Shown here piece by piece: positions 36,057 through 44,873 of a DNA stretch of 64,000 nt. Origin of the DNA: Xanthomonas sp. 10-10 (GTDB lineage: Bacteria; Pseudomonadota; Gammaproteobacteria; Xanthomonadales; Xanthomonadaceae). The position numbers were made by a program, and so were the translations under genes. The stretch spans positions 2,108,001-2,172,000 of the forward strand of contig NZ_CP144460.1 of the NCBI RefSeq assembly GCF_040182365.1, given 5' to 3'. Position 1 is the stretch's first letter. The number at the start of each line of letters is the position of its first letter. The notes beneath the pieces were generated by a model that saw only the letters and a list, made by a program, of their open reading frames with translations, was not told the DNA's origin and did no database searches.

Positions 36057-37274
36057 ATGTCCATGGCCGATGTCTGCCTGCAAGGCGCGCGATCGATCAC
36101 GCTGGCGGGGCCGTCGCGCGCAGCGGTGAACATGCGCGCCGGTCGCTTCGGCGGCACGCTCGGTACCGGCACCTTGCGCCTTGACTTGCAGGGCCATGTA
36201 CTGGCGCCTGGGCTGATCAACGCGCACGAGCACTTGCAGGTCAACTGCGTGCCGCCGCTGCCGCAGGGCGCGCCGTTCGCCAACAGTTATGCATGGATCG
36301 AGGCGTTTCAATCGCACTTTCAGCATCCATCCGTGGCCGCGGCATTGCGCGTGCCCAAGGCGGTGCGCCTGCGCCATGGTGGTTTGAAGAACCTGCTCGC
36401 CGGGGTGACCTGCGTGGCGCAGCACGACCCCTGGCACGCCACGTTGGACGAGGCCGACTTTCCGGTCAGCGTCCTGCGCGAATTCGGCTGGAGTTATGCG
36501 CTGGGCTGGACCGGCTACGGCCCGCCGGTACAGGGCAGCTTTGCGGCAACGCCGGCGGCGCACCCATGGATGATCCACCTGGCCGAAGGCACCGACGCGG
36601 TGGCGCGTGCCGAACTCGACGCTCTGGATCGGCTCGGGTGCCTGGCGTCCAACACGGTCTTGATCCATGGCGTGGGCATGGGCGAGCAGGATATCGAGCG
36701 GGTGATTGCGCGCGGTGCGGCGGTGGTGTGGTGCCCGTCGAGCAATCTGGCGCTGCTCGGGCGCACGCTCGAGCCATGGCAGCTGTGCATGGCCGGGCGG
36801 CTGGCGCTGGGCAGCGATTCGCGCGTCAGTGGCGCGCGCGATCTGCTCGAAGAATTGCGCATCGCCGCGGGCAGCGGGCTGGCGCCGGATTTGCTACTGG
36901 GTCTGGCCACCGATCAATCCGCACGCATCTTGCGCATGGCAACGCGCGGACGGATCGCACCGGGCGCAGTGGCGGACCTGGTGATCGTGCGCGACCGCGG
37001 CGGCGAGCCCGCCAGCAGCGTGATCGGCTGCGACCGCAGCGAGTTGCGTGCCGTGATCCGCGATGGCAAGCCACGCATCGCCGATCCGGATTTTGTACCC
37101 TGGTTCGATGCCGCCGGCATCCAGACCATCCCGGTGGTGCTGGATGGACGCCCCAAGTTGCTGGATGCCAGTCTGGCGGACCCGGCCGTGCTCGCGCTCG
37201 AACCCGGCTTGCAACAGGTGCAAGGCGTCCGGCAATCGTCGAACGCGCTGGCATCGATCGGTGTCGCGTCGTGA
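36057..37274 (+). CDS. Amidohydrolase-superfamily metalloenzyme
   Basis: A protein of about 405 residues of the metal-dependent hydrolase family that includes S-adenosylhomocysteine/thio-adenosine deaminases and chlorohydrolases. The first metal site is NAHEHLQ, a second histidine lies in MIHLAEG, a third in VLIHGVGMG, and the catalytic-aspartate region is ALGSDSRVSGARD. An in-frame GTG at 36045 lies right after the preceding stop, but GGAG is well placed for the ATG at 36057. Such an enzyme is not a usual part of polysaccharide clusters. It overlaps the second methyltransferase by 4 bases (GTGA), so they are coupled. The substrate is unknown. Confidence 0.83.
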   Translation: MSMADVCLQGARSITLAGPSRAAVNMRAGRFGGTLGTGTLRLDLQGHVLAPGLINAHEHLQVNCVPPLPQGAPFANSYAWIEAFQSHFQHPSVAAALRVPKAVRLRHGGLKNLLAGVTCVAQHDPWHATLDEADFPVSVLREFGWSYALGWTGYGPPVQGSFAATPAAHPWMIHLAEGTDAVARAELDALDRLGCLASNTVLIHGVGMGEQDIERVIARGAAVVWCPSSNLALLGRTLEPWQLCMAGRLALGSDSRVSGARDLLEELRIAAGSGLAPDLLLGLATDQSARILRMATRGRIAPGAVADLVIVRDRGGEPASSVIGCDRSELRAVIRDGKPRIADPDFVPWFDAAGIQTIPVVLDGRPKLLDASLADPAVLALEPGLQQVQGVRQSSNALASIGVAS

Positions 37275-37969
37275 GCGCAGTCCCGGTGCTCGAGCCTGAT
37301 GCGGCGTATGCGCTCTGGGCGCAGGCGTATCCGCCACATGCGCATAACCCGGTGATGCAGGCAGAAGAGCGCGCAATGCTCGATCTGATGCCCTCCACCC
37401 TGCAGAACCTGCATGTGCTGGATGCCGGCTGCGGCAGCGGCCGCTACATGCTGCATGCGTTGCGCCGTGGCGCGCGACATGTTACCGGTGTCGATCTGTC
37501 GCCGCAGATGCTTGAGCGCGCCAGGGCGGAACTGTCGCAACAGTGGCCGCCGGCACGCGTGCAATTGCAGCAGGGCAGCCTGGACCGGTTGCCGCTTGAC
37601 GATGCGGTTGCCGACCTCAGCGTGTGCGGCCTGGTGGTCGGGCATCTCCAGCTGCTATGGCCGGCGCTGGAAGAACTGCATCGGGTCACCCGTGTCGATG
37701 GCCTGGTGCTGTGCAGCGACGTGCATCCGATCGGCCATGCGCTGGGCTGGCGCCGCGACTTCAAGGCCGATGGCCTGCACTACGCGGTGCGCCACACCCA
37801 GCATCTGTACAGCCACTGGCATTCGGCATGCACGGCATTGGGGTTTGCGATCGAAGCGGTGGCCGAGCCGATGCTGGACCCGGCCGACATCCCTGCCGGC
37901 GCGCATTTCGACCAGACGGCGCTGCAGGTGCCGGTGGCGCTGGTGCTGCGGTTGCGGCGCCTCGCGTGA
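37271..37969 (+). CDS. SAM-dependent methyltransferase, UbiE-like
   Basis: A 232-residue methyltransferase starting at a GTG at 37271 that overlaps the amidohydrolase stop. Motif I is LHVLDAGCGSGRYMLHALRRG, then VTGVDLSPQMLERAR, QGSLDRLPLDDAVADLSVC and the family-typical HLQLLWPALEELHRVTRVDG. It differs from the other methyltransferase in the cluster, which argues for two distinct methylations. Ubiquinone biosynthesis is unlikely given the context. Confidence 0.85.
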   Translation: MSAVPVLEPDAAYALWAQAYPPHAHNPVMQAEERAMLDLMPSTLQNLHVLDAGCGSGRYMLHALRRGARHVTGVDLSPQMLERARAELSQQWPPARVQLQQGSLDRLPLDDAVADLSVCGLVVGHLQLLWPALEELHRVTRVDGLVLCSDVHPIGHALGWRRDFKADGLHYAVRHTQHLYSHWHSACTALGFAIEAVAEPMLDPADIPAGAHFDQTALQVPVALVLRLRRLA

Positions 37970-38093
37970 GAGTCACGCCGACACTTTGCCCGCGCAACCC
38001 GGGCGGTGCGGTCAACCGGCATGGCCGGGCGTCGCACCGCGCGGCGCGTGGCTGCGCCGGCCCGACACGCGTCAGCCCATCGGCAAGCGCACC

Positions 38094-39224
38094 GTGACAC
38101 TGCATGTTGCACAGCTCAATCTGGTACCAACGCCGGTCGGTTTGAGCGCCGCGCAGGTGTTTGTGCACTGGCCCTCGCTTGCCGACATTGCCGAGGCGGT
38201 GGCCAGTGCGCAGGTGCGCGTTTCGGTGATCCAGGCCTCTGCCTTGAACGTGCAGATCGCGCGGCAGGGCGTGGACTATCGCTTCGTCGCGCTTGGTCCA
38301 CGTGGCAGCGCCACGCGCGCGGCGAAGTTGTCCTCGCTATTGCGTGACATCGGCGCCGATGTCGTCCACGTGCACGGCCTGGAATTCGCCGGCGATGCGC
38401 GCAGGCTTGCGCGGCTGCTGCCGCACGTGCCCATCCTGCTGCAGGATCATGCCAATCGCCCGCCGCGCTGGTGGAGCAGGGCGGTGTGGCGGGCGCGCTA
38501 TGGCGCCGCTGCCGGCATTGCGTTTACCTCGCTGGAGCTGGCGCAACCGTTTGTGCGTGCGCGCCTGTTTCGACGCCGTACGCAGCTGTTTGCGATTCCC
38601 GAATCCAGCAGCCGATTCGTGCCCGGCGATCGCCTGCTGGCACGCGAGCAGAGCCAACTGCGTGGCGACCCCTGCGTGCTGTGGATTGGCCATCTGAGCG
38701 CGGCCAAGGATCCGCTGTGCGTGCTCGATGCGGTTTCCATCGCGGCGCGCCTGTTGCCGGGCCTGCGGCTGTGGTGCGTGTTCGACCAGGCGCCCCTGCT
38801 GGAAGAAGTGCAGCAGCGGCTGCGCGACGATGCCAATCTGGCGCGCTGCGTGCAGTTGTTGGGCAAGGTCGAGCATGCACGCGTGCAGACGCTGTTGCAG
38901 GCGAGCGATGTCTTCGTGTCCGCCAGCCACGCCGAGAGCTGCGGGTATGCCGCGCTGGAAGCCTATGCCTGCGGCGCCCTGCCGTTGTTGACCGATATTC
39001 CGGCCTTTCGCGCACTCAGCGACGGTGGCGCGGTTGGCGAACTGTGGCCGGTGGGCGATGCCGGCGCATTGGCGGAACTGTTGTTGCGCGTGGCGCGGCA
39101 GCGTCCCGGCCGCGCGCAGGTACGCGCGCATTTCGATGCGCGGTTGTCGTTCGCGGCAGTGGGGCGGCGCTGGGCGCAGGCATATGCCAGCCTGCTGACA
39201 CCGATGCGAGCGCACGCCCGATGA
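38094..39224 (+). CDS. Family 4 glycosyltransferase
   Basis: A 376-residue GT-B fold glycosyltransferase. The acceptor domain shows DVVHVHGLEFAGDARRLARL; the donor domain shows VLWIGHLSAAKDPLCVLDAV and the GT4 site ASHAESCGYAALEAYACGAL, with the conserved glutamate pair (E-x7-E). I use the GTG at 38094; no ATG lies in frame nearby. About 125 bases separate it from the preceding gene, and it overlaps the next GT4 by 4 bases. Confidence 0.87.
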   Translation: MTLHVAQLNLVPTPVGLSAAQVFVHWPSLADIAEAVASAQVRVSVIQASALNVQIARQGVDYRFVALGPRGSATRAAKLSSLLRDIGADVVHVHGLEFAGDARRLARLLPHVPILLQDHANRPPRWWSRAVWRARYGAAAGIAFTSLELAQPFVRARLFRRRTQLFAIPESSSRFVPGDRLLAREQSQLRGDPCVLWIGHLSAAKDPLCVLDAVSIAARLLPGLRLWCVFDQAPLLEEVQQRLRDDANLARCVQLLGKVEHARVQTLLQASDVFVSASHAESCGYAALEAYACGALPLLTDIPAFRALSDGGAVGELWPVGDAGALAELLLRVARQRPGRAQVRAHFDARLSFAAVGRRWAQAYASLLTPMRAHAR

Positions 39225-40342
39225 AATTGGCGCTGGTGGTGCCGGGGGGCGTGGATCGCAGCGGCGACGTTCGGGTGATTCCGGTGTTCCTGACCTTGAT
39301 CGAATGGCTGGCACGCAGCCACGAGGTGCACGTGTTCGTGCTGCATCAGGAACCCTTGCCCGATACCTGGATGCTGCGCGGCGCCAAGGTGCACAACATC
39401 GGCGCGCGACGTACGCGTCTGCGTGCCATCGGCGCTATTGTCGAAGAACACCGGCGCGCCCCGTTTGCGGTGATCCAGGCGATCTTTTCCGGTTACTGCA
39501 GCCTGATCGCAGTCAGCGCAGCGAAGCTGCTGCGACGTCCCAGCGTGGTGCATATCGCCGGCGGTGAACTGGTGGCGCTGCATGCCATCGGCTACGGCGG
39601 CCGCCGCAAGTGGCGTGGGCGCCTGCGCGAAGCGGTGATCCTGCGCCTGGCCGATAGTGTCACCGCTGCCAGCGCGCCCATCGTCGCGTCGCTGCAGGCG
39701 CTCGGCATCGGCGCGCAGCGCGTGCCGCTGGGAGTGGATCTGCGTGCCTGGCAGCCGGTTCCACCGCGCGCCCGTCAAGGCGCAGTTGCACGTCTGCTGC
39801 ACGTGGCAAGCCTGAATCCGGTCAAGGACCAACCGACCTTGCTGCGCGCGATGGCCGCGCTCAAGCGCGCCGGCGTCGCCTTTACGCTGGACATGGTCGG
39901 TGTCGATACGCTGGACGGTGCCATGCAGCGCCTGGTGCAGCAGCTGGATCTGCAGGAGCAGGTGCGCTTTCTCGGCTTCAAGACCCAGCGCCAGTTGCGC
40001 CCGATCATGCTGGCTGCCGATCTGCTGCTGATGTCGTCCCTGCACGAAGCCGGGCCGATGGTGTTGCTGGAAGCGGCCGTGGCCGGTGTTCCTACCGTCG
40101 GCACCGCCGTCGGGCACCTGGTCGAATGGGCGCCGGTCGCTGCGCTGGCGGTGCCGCCGGGCGATTGGGCGGGCCTGGCCGAGGCGGTCCGGCAGGTGCT
40201 CGGCGATGACGAGCTGCGCCTGCGTCTGGCGTGGGCGGCGCAGTGCCGCGCGGTGCGCGAAGACGCGGCCATGACCACGCGCCTGTTCGAACAGATCTAC
40301 CGTCAGTTATGCGAGCGCCGGCCGTTTGGTCCGACGCATTAG
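39221..40342 (+). CDS. Family 4 glycosyltransferase
   Basis: A 373-residue GT-B fold glycosyltransferase opening MKLALVVPGGVDRSGDVRVI. The donor-binding half contains LHVASLNPVKDQPTLLRAM and the GT4 motif SSLHEAGPMVLLEAAVAGVP with the E-x7-E pair. It starts at the ATG at 39221, overlapping the preceding glycosyltransferase. It is the last gene of the plus-strand polysaccharide cluster. Substrates cannot be assigned. Confidence 0.9.
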   Translation: MKLALVVPGGVDRSGDVRVIPVFLTLIEWLARSHEVHVFVLHQEPLPDTWMLRGAKVHNIGARRTRLRAIGAIVEEHRRAPFAVIQAIFSGYCSLIAVSAAKLLRRPSVVHIAGGELVALHAIGYGGRRKWRGRLREAVILRLADSVTAASAPIVASLQALGIGAQRVPLGVDLRAWQPVPPRARQGAVARLLHVASLNPVKDQPTLLRAMAALKRAGVAFTLDMVGVDTLDGAMQRLVQQLDLQEQVRFLGFKTQRQLRPIMLAADLLLMSSLHEAGPMVLLEAAVAGVPTVGTAVGHLVEWAPVAALAVPPGDWAGLAEAVRQVLGDDELRLRLAWAAQCRAVREDAAMTTRLFEQIYRQLCERRPFGPTH

Positions 40343-40653
40343 AACGACCGAGACGCTGCCGCGTCGCGGCCAGGCGGGCGCAGCCGGTGTTGCGCATGCC
40401 GTGCATGGACACCTGAAGACTGCCCGCCACGTGGTAATGGCTGTGCTTGCGTAACCCGGTTCGGATCACATCATGCGCGGCCGGCACGCACGACGCAGGT
40501 CCAGCGCCCATCTGGCATGGCACGCACGCAGCGCCCGCTGACTGCTGCTCTCTTCAGTCACCGTGACCGCCAAGGCCGCGATGCCGACTCGCGGTCCGCG
40601 CCGACGCAGGTGGCACACGCCGGCCCATCATTCTGCAGGACACCCACGCAGTC
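40343..40653. other. Intergenic region between convergent genes
   Basis: About 310 bases between the last glycosyltransferase and the nucleotidyltransferase-fold gene, which face each other. I searched it for a small PqqD-like or precursor-peptide gene on either strand and found none. No terminator with a T-run was seen. Confidence 0.5.
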
Positions 40654-41868
40654 CTACGCAGGCTGCAGATACCCATCGAGCGCGGCACGCACCACATACA
40701 GCATGTCGGTGCGTGGGACGGGGCGGGTCAGCCGGGTCATCAGGCGGCGCGCCTGGGTCTGGCGCACCCACGGTTGGTCCTGCAGCCACAACTGGGTCTG
40801 CAGCATGTCGGCCCGCTCCTTGCGGCCCTCCGCCGACGGCACCACGCGTTGCTGCAGGTACTGCCGCGCCTCGCGCAGCGAACCCGACCACTCGATCCCC
40901 GGTAGCGCAGACAACCACAGGTTCGAGCACGAGGCGGTGGTCAGCGACTGCCGGGCGGCCCGCATGCGCAGCAGTCGCGGACACTGCGCATGCAGGCGCG
41001 CCATCACCGTCGCTGGCACCACGGCGCGGTAGTAGCGCTGCAGCAGCAACAGCGGTGGCAAGGCCCACCACGGCGAGACGGCCGGGTCTTCCCACAGCTC
41101 CTCCCAGTCGCGCGGCCCCATGCGCGTGGCCAGCAAGGCCAGATCGTGCAGATGCATCAGGCGGATGCTGCGATGGCAGATGCCGCCGGCCGCATGCAGC
41201 AGCAGGTGGCACATCAAGGCGCCGATGGTGGGGTAGGGATTGAGCCCAGGCTGCGGGCGCTCCGGCCAGATCCGCGTGGTGATCTCCACGCTGCGCACAG
41301 GCAGACGCTCCTGGATGCGCGTATGCAGTTCGATGTTGATCGGCGCGTCGCGATGCTCGCCCAAGCCGGCAACGGCGTCGCCTTGCAGCGGTTTGAACGC
41401 CTGGTGCTTCCATTGTTCGAACGAGGCCACATAGCCGAGCCCGCACAACAGCGCTGCCGCCGCAGGTGCGTCATCCGGCTGCACCAGCAGATCGATGTCG
41501 GCCATTGGACGATCGCCGGGCAGATACACGCCAAGCCGATGCAAGGCGCTGCCCTTGAGTCCCACCAGCGCGATGCCCGCGCTGCGTGCGGCCGCATCGA
41601 TCTGCGTCAACAGCAGCGCAATCCGCCGGTGCCGGTCTTCGACATGGCTGCGCTGCTCGCTCAGAAAGGCAGTCCATTCGGCGTTCTGCCACAACGAGCG
41701 GCGCTGCAGCAAGGGCGAGACGCCATGCGCCGCCGCCGCCGCCGCGGCCAGCTGCCACTGCAATCGGTCCCATTGCGGCGAAGTGTCGCCAGGCTGTGCC
41801 AGCTCGTGCGCCAACTGCTCGGTGGCGGTGTGCAGGCCATGTCTGATGGTACGAAGCGAAGGCTGCAT
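40654..41868 (-). CDS. Nucleotidyltransferase-fold family protein (NTP_transf_5 type)
   Basis: A 404-residue protein with the minimal nucleotidyltransferase fold of the NTP_transf_5 group. The core is GIALVGLKGSALHRLGVYLP followed by RPMADIDLLVQPDDAPAAAA, in which the DID acids are the metal ligands. A C-terminal helical part of unknown function contains MCHLLLHAAGGICHRSIRLM. Proteins of this family are often found with HprK-like kinases, PqqD-like carriers or lasso-peptide genes, where their role is not established. It is read away from the radical SAM gene's direction only in order: both are minus strand, with 145 bases between them and no gene in the gap. A role in activating or tagging a product is inference. 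Confidence 0.82.
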   Translation of the reverse strand: MQPSLRTIRHGLHTATEQLAHELAQPGDTSPQWDRLQWQLAAAAAAAHGVSPLLQRRSLWQNAEWTAFLSEQRSHVEDRHRRIALLLTQIDAAARSAGIALVGLKGSALHRLGVYLPGDRPMADIDLLVQPDDAPAAAALLCGLGYVASFEQWKHQAFKPLQGDAVAGLGEHRDAPINIELHTRIQERLPVRSVEITTRIWPERPQPGLNPYPTIGALMCHLLLHAAGGICHRSIRLMHLHDLALLATRMGPRDWEELWEDPAVSPWWALPPLLLLQRYYRAVVPATVMARLHAQCPRLLRMRAARQSLTTASCSNLWLSALPGIEWSGSLREARQYLQQRVVPSAEGRKERADMLQTQLWLQDQPWVRQTQARRLMTRLTRPVPRTDMLYVVRAALDGYLQPA

Positions 41869-42013
41869 GCGGGCGATCCGGAAGGTCGAAAGGGTGGGTC
41901 AATGGAATGTCGATGCTGGATGCTGATCACTCGGCTGGCATGAGTGCGACGCAGGCCGACTCCTGCGCAGGCCACCGCTTGGCGAGCACGCATCCGCGTG
42001 CTGCCGCCTTCGA

Positions 42014-43504
42014 TCAGCCCACCAGTACCGTCTCCAGTTGCCGTGGCTGGCGCGCCGCCAGGGTGGCGAGCGGCTCGGTGCGGTGGAGGTGTTCCGAAGC
42101 GATCAATGCGGCCCAGCGCGCTTCCAGCTGCTGGTCCGCTTGCGAAAAAGCATCGGCCGTCATCGTCGGGCGTGCCTGCTGCAGGTCGACCTGTGTATGC
42201 AGCAGATTGCGTACGCTGCGGTAGAACTCCGAGTCGTAGGCACCATGGAACATCATCGCCAGGTCGTCGCTGTCCTGCCAATGCGTCTTGCCGCCCAGCT
42301 GATTCTTCACTTCTTCGTAGAACTTGGTGCCGGGCAGGGGATAGGACACGCTGACGCCGATGATGTCCGGGTTGGCCTGCGTCACCAATGCGCGCGTGGC
42401 CAGAATGTCGTCGAGTTCTTCGCCCAGATATCCCAGCTGGATGAAGAAACCCACGCGGATGCCGTGTGCGCCCAGCCGTTGGCGTGCGGCGATCACCTCG
42501 CCCACCTGTGTGCCCTTGGTCATCTTGTCGAGGATGCGCTGGCTGCCGCTTTCCGCACCGATCCAGGCTTCCGCACAACCGGCACGCGCCAGCGCGGCGG
42601 CCATGCGATCGCTGGCCAGATCGGCGCGGGTCTGGATGGTGAACGGGATGGCGCCGTCGTCTTCGCTCAAGCGTTGCGCGAACGTCTCGACCCAATCGAT
42701 ATGGAAGCCGAAGATGTCGTCGGCCATCCACAGGTGGTCGGGTTGGAAATGACGTTTGAGATGAATCATCTCCGCAGCCACGTCTTCGGCGCCGCGGCGT
42801 TTGTAATGGTTGCCCCAGATCGGCTTGGCGCACCAGTTGCAACGGAACGGGCAGCCGCGCGAAGCCGCCATGTTCAAGCTGAAATAGCCATGCCGTTGCT
42901 GCCAGAACTGCCGATAGCGCGGCATGTCGACCAGATCCCAGGCAGGCAGCCCGCTCAGGCGTGCATCCGGTGGCTGCGCGCCCGGGTGCGCGCGTGCCGC
43001 GACAGGGTCGCTGGTGGCAATGCGCGCAACGCCGGCCAGCCAGGCCTGGTCATCGAGTGGCGGTGCGCTTTCCAACCGCTCGATCAGCTCGATCAGCGGC
43101 GCGATGCCTTCGCCGATCAAGACCGCATGTGCGCCGGCGGCCAGAAACACATCGGGGTTGTCGGAGGCGTCCGAGCCCGCCACCAGCACCCGGCACCCGG
43201 CGGCACGTGCCTGCCCGATCATGCGGCAGGCTGCGTCGCGCATCCGGCTCAGGCACATCTTGGTGAGAAAGTTGAAGTTGTCCTCGTAGAACACCACCAG
43301 GTCCGGCTGTGCCTCATGCAGCGCGCCGGCATAGTCCTCCACGTCGTCGGCGAGCATGGCGTCGAACAGGCTCAGCGCGTGCCCGCGCTCGCGCAGCAAC
43401 GCGGCAATCTGCAAGGTAGCCAGCGGCGGATACGGCTTGCCGCGTTCCCATTGTTTCGGGTCGTAACGCAGGAAATACGAATGACTGACCTGGATCTTTA
43501 GCAT
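42014..43504 (-). CDS. Cobalamin-binding-domain radical SAM protein
   Basis: A 496-residue enzyme with an N-terminal B12-binding-like fold (LVFYEDNFNFLTK, VLVAGSDASDNPDVFLAAG) and a radical SAM domain whose [4Fe-4S] cysteines are C-x3-C-x2-C in ASRGCPFRCNWCAKPIWG. The C-terminal part follows the BchE-like pattern (AWIGAESGSQRILDKMTKGT, ISVSYPLPGTKFYEEV). It starts at the ATG at 43504 (LKIQVSHSYF), but the frame stays open upstream through a cysteine-rich stretch discussed in the findings. Such enzymes often methylate unactivated carbon or modify peptides, lipids or sugars. It is divergent from the HprK-like kinase gene, 211 bases away. The substrate is unknown. Confidence 0.87.
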   Translation of the reverse strand: MLKIQVSHSYFLRYDPKQWERGKPYPPLATLQIAALLRERGHALSLFDAMLADDVEDYAGALHEAQPDLVVFYEDNFNFLTKMCLSRMRDAACRMIGQARAAGCRVLVAGSDASDNPDVFLAAGAHAVLIGEGIAPLIELIERLESAPPLDDQAWLAGVARIATSDPVAARAHPGAQPPDARLSGLPAWDLVDMPRYRQFWQQRHGYFSLNMAASRGCPFRCNWCAKPIWGNHYKRRGAEDVAAEMIHLKRHFQPDHLWMADDIFGFHIDWVETFAQRLSEDDGAIPFTIQTRADLASDRMAAALARAGCAEAWIGAESGSQRILDKMTKGTQVGEVIAARQRLGAHGIRVGFFIQLGYLGEELDDILATRALVTQANPDIIGVSVSYPLPGTKFYEEVKNQLGGKTHWQDSDDLAMMFHGAYDSEFYRSVRNLLHTQVDLQQARPTMTADAFSQADQQLEARWAALIASEHLHRTEPLATLAARQPRQLETVLVG

Positions 43505-43715
43505 CTGCACAAGGCTCTCGTTCTGTTGCCAGATGACGCGCAGCGGTAGCGTGCGCAGACACCGGCATTCGGCTTGGCAGTAGGTGCGCACGCAGGCGCC
43601 TTTGGTTGCGCCATCGCGTTGCGCTCCAGCGTCGATGTGTTGCGGCAGTTCAGCGCATGCGCCGATGCAACCTTTCGCCATGCACAGCGCACACACGGGT
43701 TGATCAACGCAATGG

Positions 43716-44795
43716 ATGACAGGCATGCCGCAGTCGGCTGCGTGGGCGCAACACATGCCGGTGAGCGAACGCGCGGGCGTGGTTCCGCCGAGGACGCCCG
43801 CGCCGGACACGGGCACGGCAGACCCGTTCGGCGAGCAGCATTCGCGGCGCTTCAGCGTGCAGCGGCAGATCCTGGGTGCACTTTTCCACTTTCATAGCGA
43901 CAGCGAGGCGTTGCTGGCGCTGGTCGATGCCGCATACGCGGGCCTGCCGGCGCATTGCCTGCCTGCCGCGCCGCAGTTCCATCTCACGCTGGATCTGGTG
44001 CCACGCACGCCGGGCGCAGTGGTCGGTGTGCCGCCGCCGGTACGCACGCACGCGGTTGGCGGGCTGGTCTGCGGCGTCATGGACGCCTGCAATTACCTGA
44101 TGCTCTCGGTGCCCGAGCGTCGCGCGATGCTGATGGTGTCCGAGGACATGCTGGCGCACGCGTATCACGTGCGTTATGAGCTCATCGAGTTTGCGGTGTT
44201 CCTGCTTGCCGCGCGCGGCATCGCTCTGGTGCCCTTGCATGGCGCCTGCGTTGGCCGTCACGGTCGCTGCGCGCTGTTGCTGGGCGCCAGCGGTGCGGGC
44301 AAATCCACGCTGGCGCTGCACAGTCTGCTGCACGGCCTGGAATTCATTGCCGAAGACGGTGTCTTCGTGGCAGCGGACAGTCTGCTGACCACCGGTGTGG
44401 CCAACTTTCTGCATCTGCGGCCGGAATCGCTCGGGTTGCTCGATGCGCGGACGCGCGCATGGATCAGTGCCTCGCCCACCATTACGCGCCGCAGCGGCGT
44501 GGAAAAGTACGAAGTCGATATTCGCCACGGGCATGCCACGCTTGCGCCCACACCGTTGCAGTTGAGTGCAGTGCTGATGTTGTCCAGCCAGCCTGCCGAT
44601 ACCTCCGCACCCATCTTGGCGCCGGTGCCGGTGACGCAGATTGCCGAGTGCCTGGCGCGCGACCAGCCGTACGCAGCCGGTCAGCCCGGCTGGCAGCGTT
44701 TTGTTGCGCAGCTGCAGCAGCTGGGCATGTTCACCCTGCGCCGCGGCGCGCACCCGCACGCCTCGGTGGAGGCCGTGCTGCAGGTGTTGCGATGA
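43716..44795 (+). CDS. HprK-like P-loop kinase (HPr kinase-related family)
   Basis: A protein of up to 359 residues with the P-loop of the HPr kinase/phosphorylase fold: LVPLHGACVGRHGRCALLLG, then GASGAGKSTLALHSLL, then a downstream acidic segment EFIAEDGVFVAADS. It lacks the HprK N-terminal domain and the HPr-recognition motif, so it belongs to the HprK-related kinases found next to NTP_transf_5, PqqD or lasso-peptide genes. In paeninodin-type systems such a kinase phosphorylates the peptide precursor; here the substrate is unknown. Start alternatives are ATG 43716 and ATG 43755; the first overlaps the cysteine-rich frame on the other strand. The stop overlaps an ATG at 44792. Confidence 0.83.
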   Translation: MTGMPQSAAWAQHMPVSERAGVVPPRTPAPDTGTADPFGEQHSRRFSVQRQILGALFHFHSDSEALLALVDAAYAGLPAHCLPAAPQFHLTLDLVPRTPGAVVGVPPPVRTHAVGGLVCGVMDACNYLMLSVPERRAMLMVSEDMLAHAYHVRYELIEFAVFLLAARGIALVPLHGACVGRHGRCALLLGASGAGKSTLALHSLLHGLEFIAEDGVFVAADSLLTTGVANFLHLRPESLGLLDARTRAWISASPTITRRSGVEKYEVDIRHGHATLAPTPLQLSAVLMLSSQPADTSAPILAPVPVTQIAECLARDQPYAAGQPGWQRFVAQLQQLGMFTLRRGAHPHASVEAVLQVLR

Positions 44796-44873
44796 CAGCC
44801 TGCGCGATTGCGCACGCGCCGCGCCTGCCGCGTGTGGCGGATCCAGCAGCGCATCAGGCATGCGGTGCAGCAG

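Noticed and set aside
37413-38093. Extension of the first GT4 glycosyltransferase into the methyltransferase region
   Set aside because: The sequence before 38094 is an out-of-frame reading of the methyltransferase (cysteine/arginine-rich), so it is a shadow.
41869-42013. Possible RiPP precursor in the gap between the nucleotidyltransferase-fold and radical SAM genes
   Set aside because: The only minus-strand frame (starting MRARQAVACAG) runs into the next gene out of frame, with no ribosome binding site and no leader/core pattern.
43574-43897. Plus-strand frame of 107 codons between the radical SAM and HprK-like genes
   Set aside because: It overlaps the HprK-like gene out of frame and has a composition unlike the neighbouring proteins.
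44808-44873. TTG start for the ABC exporter at 44808
   Set aside because: It adds a basic, non-conserved stretch without a ribosome binding site; ATG 44874 or GTG 44832 are more likely.
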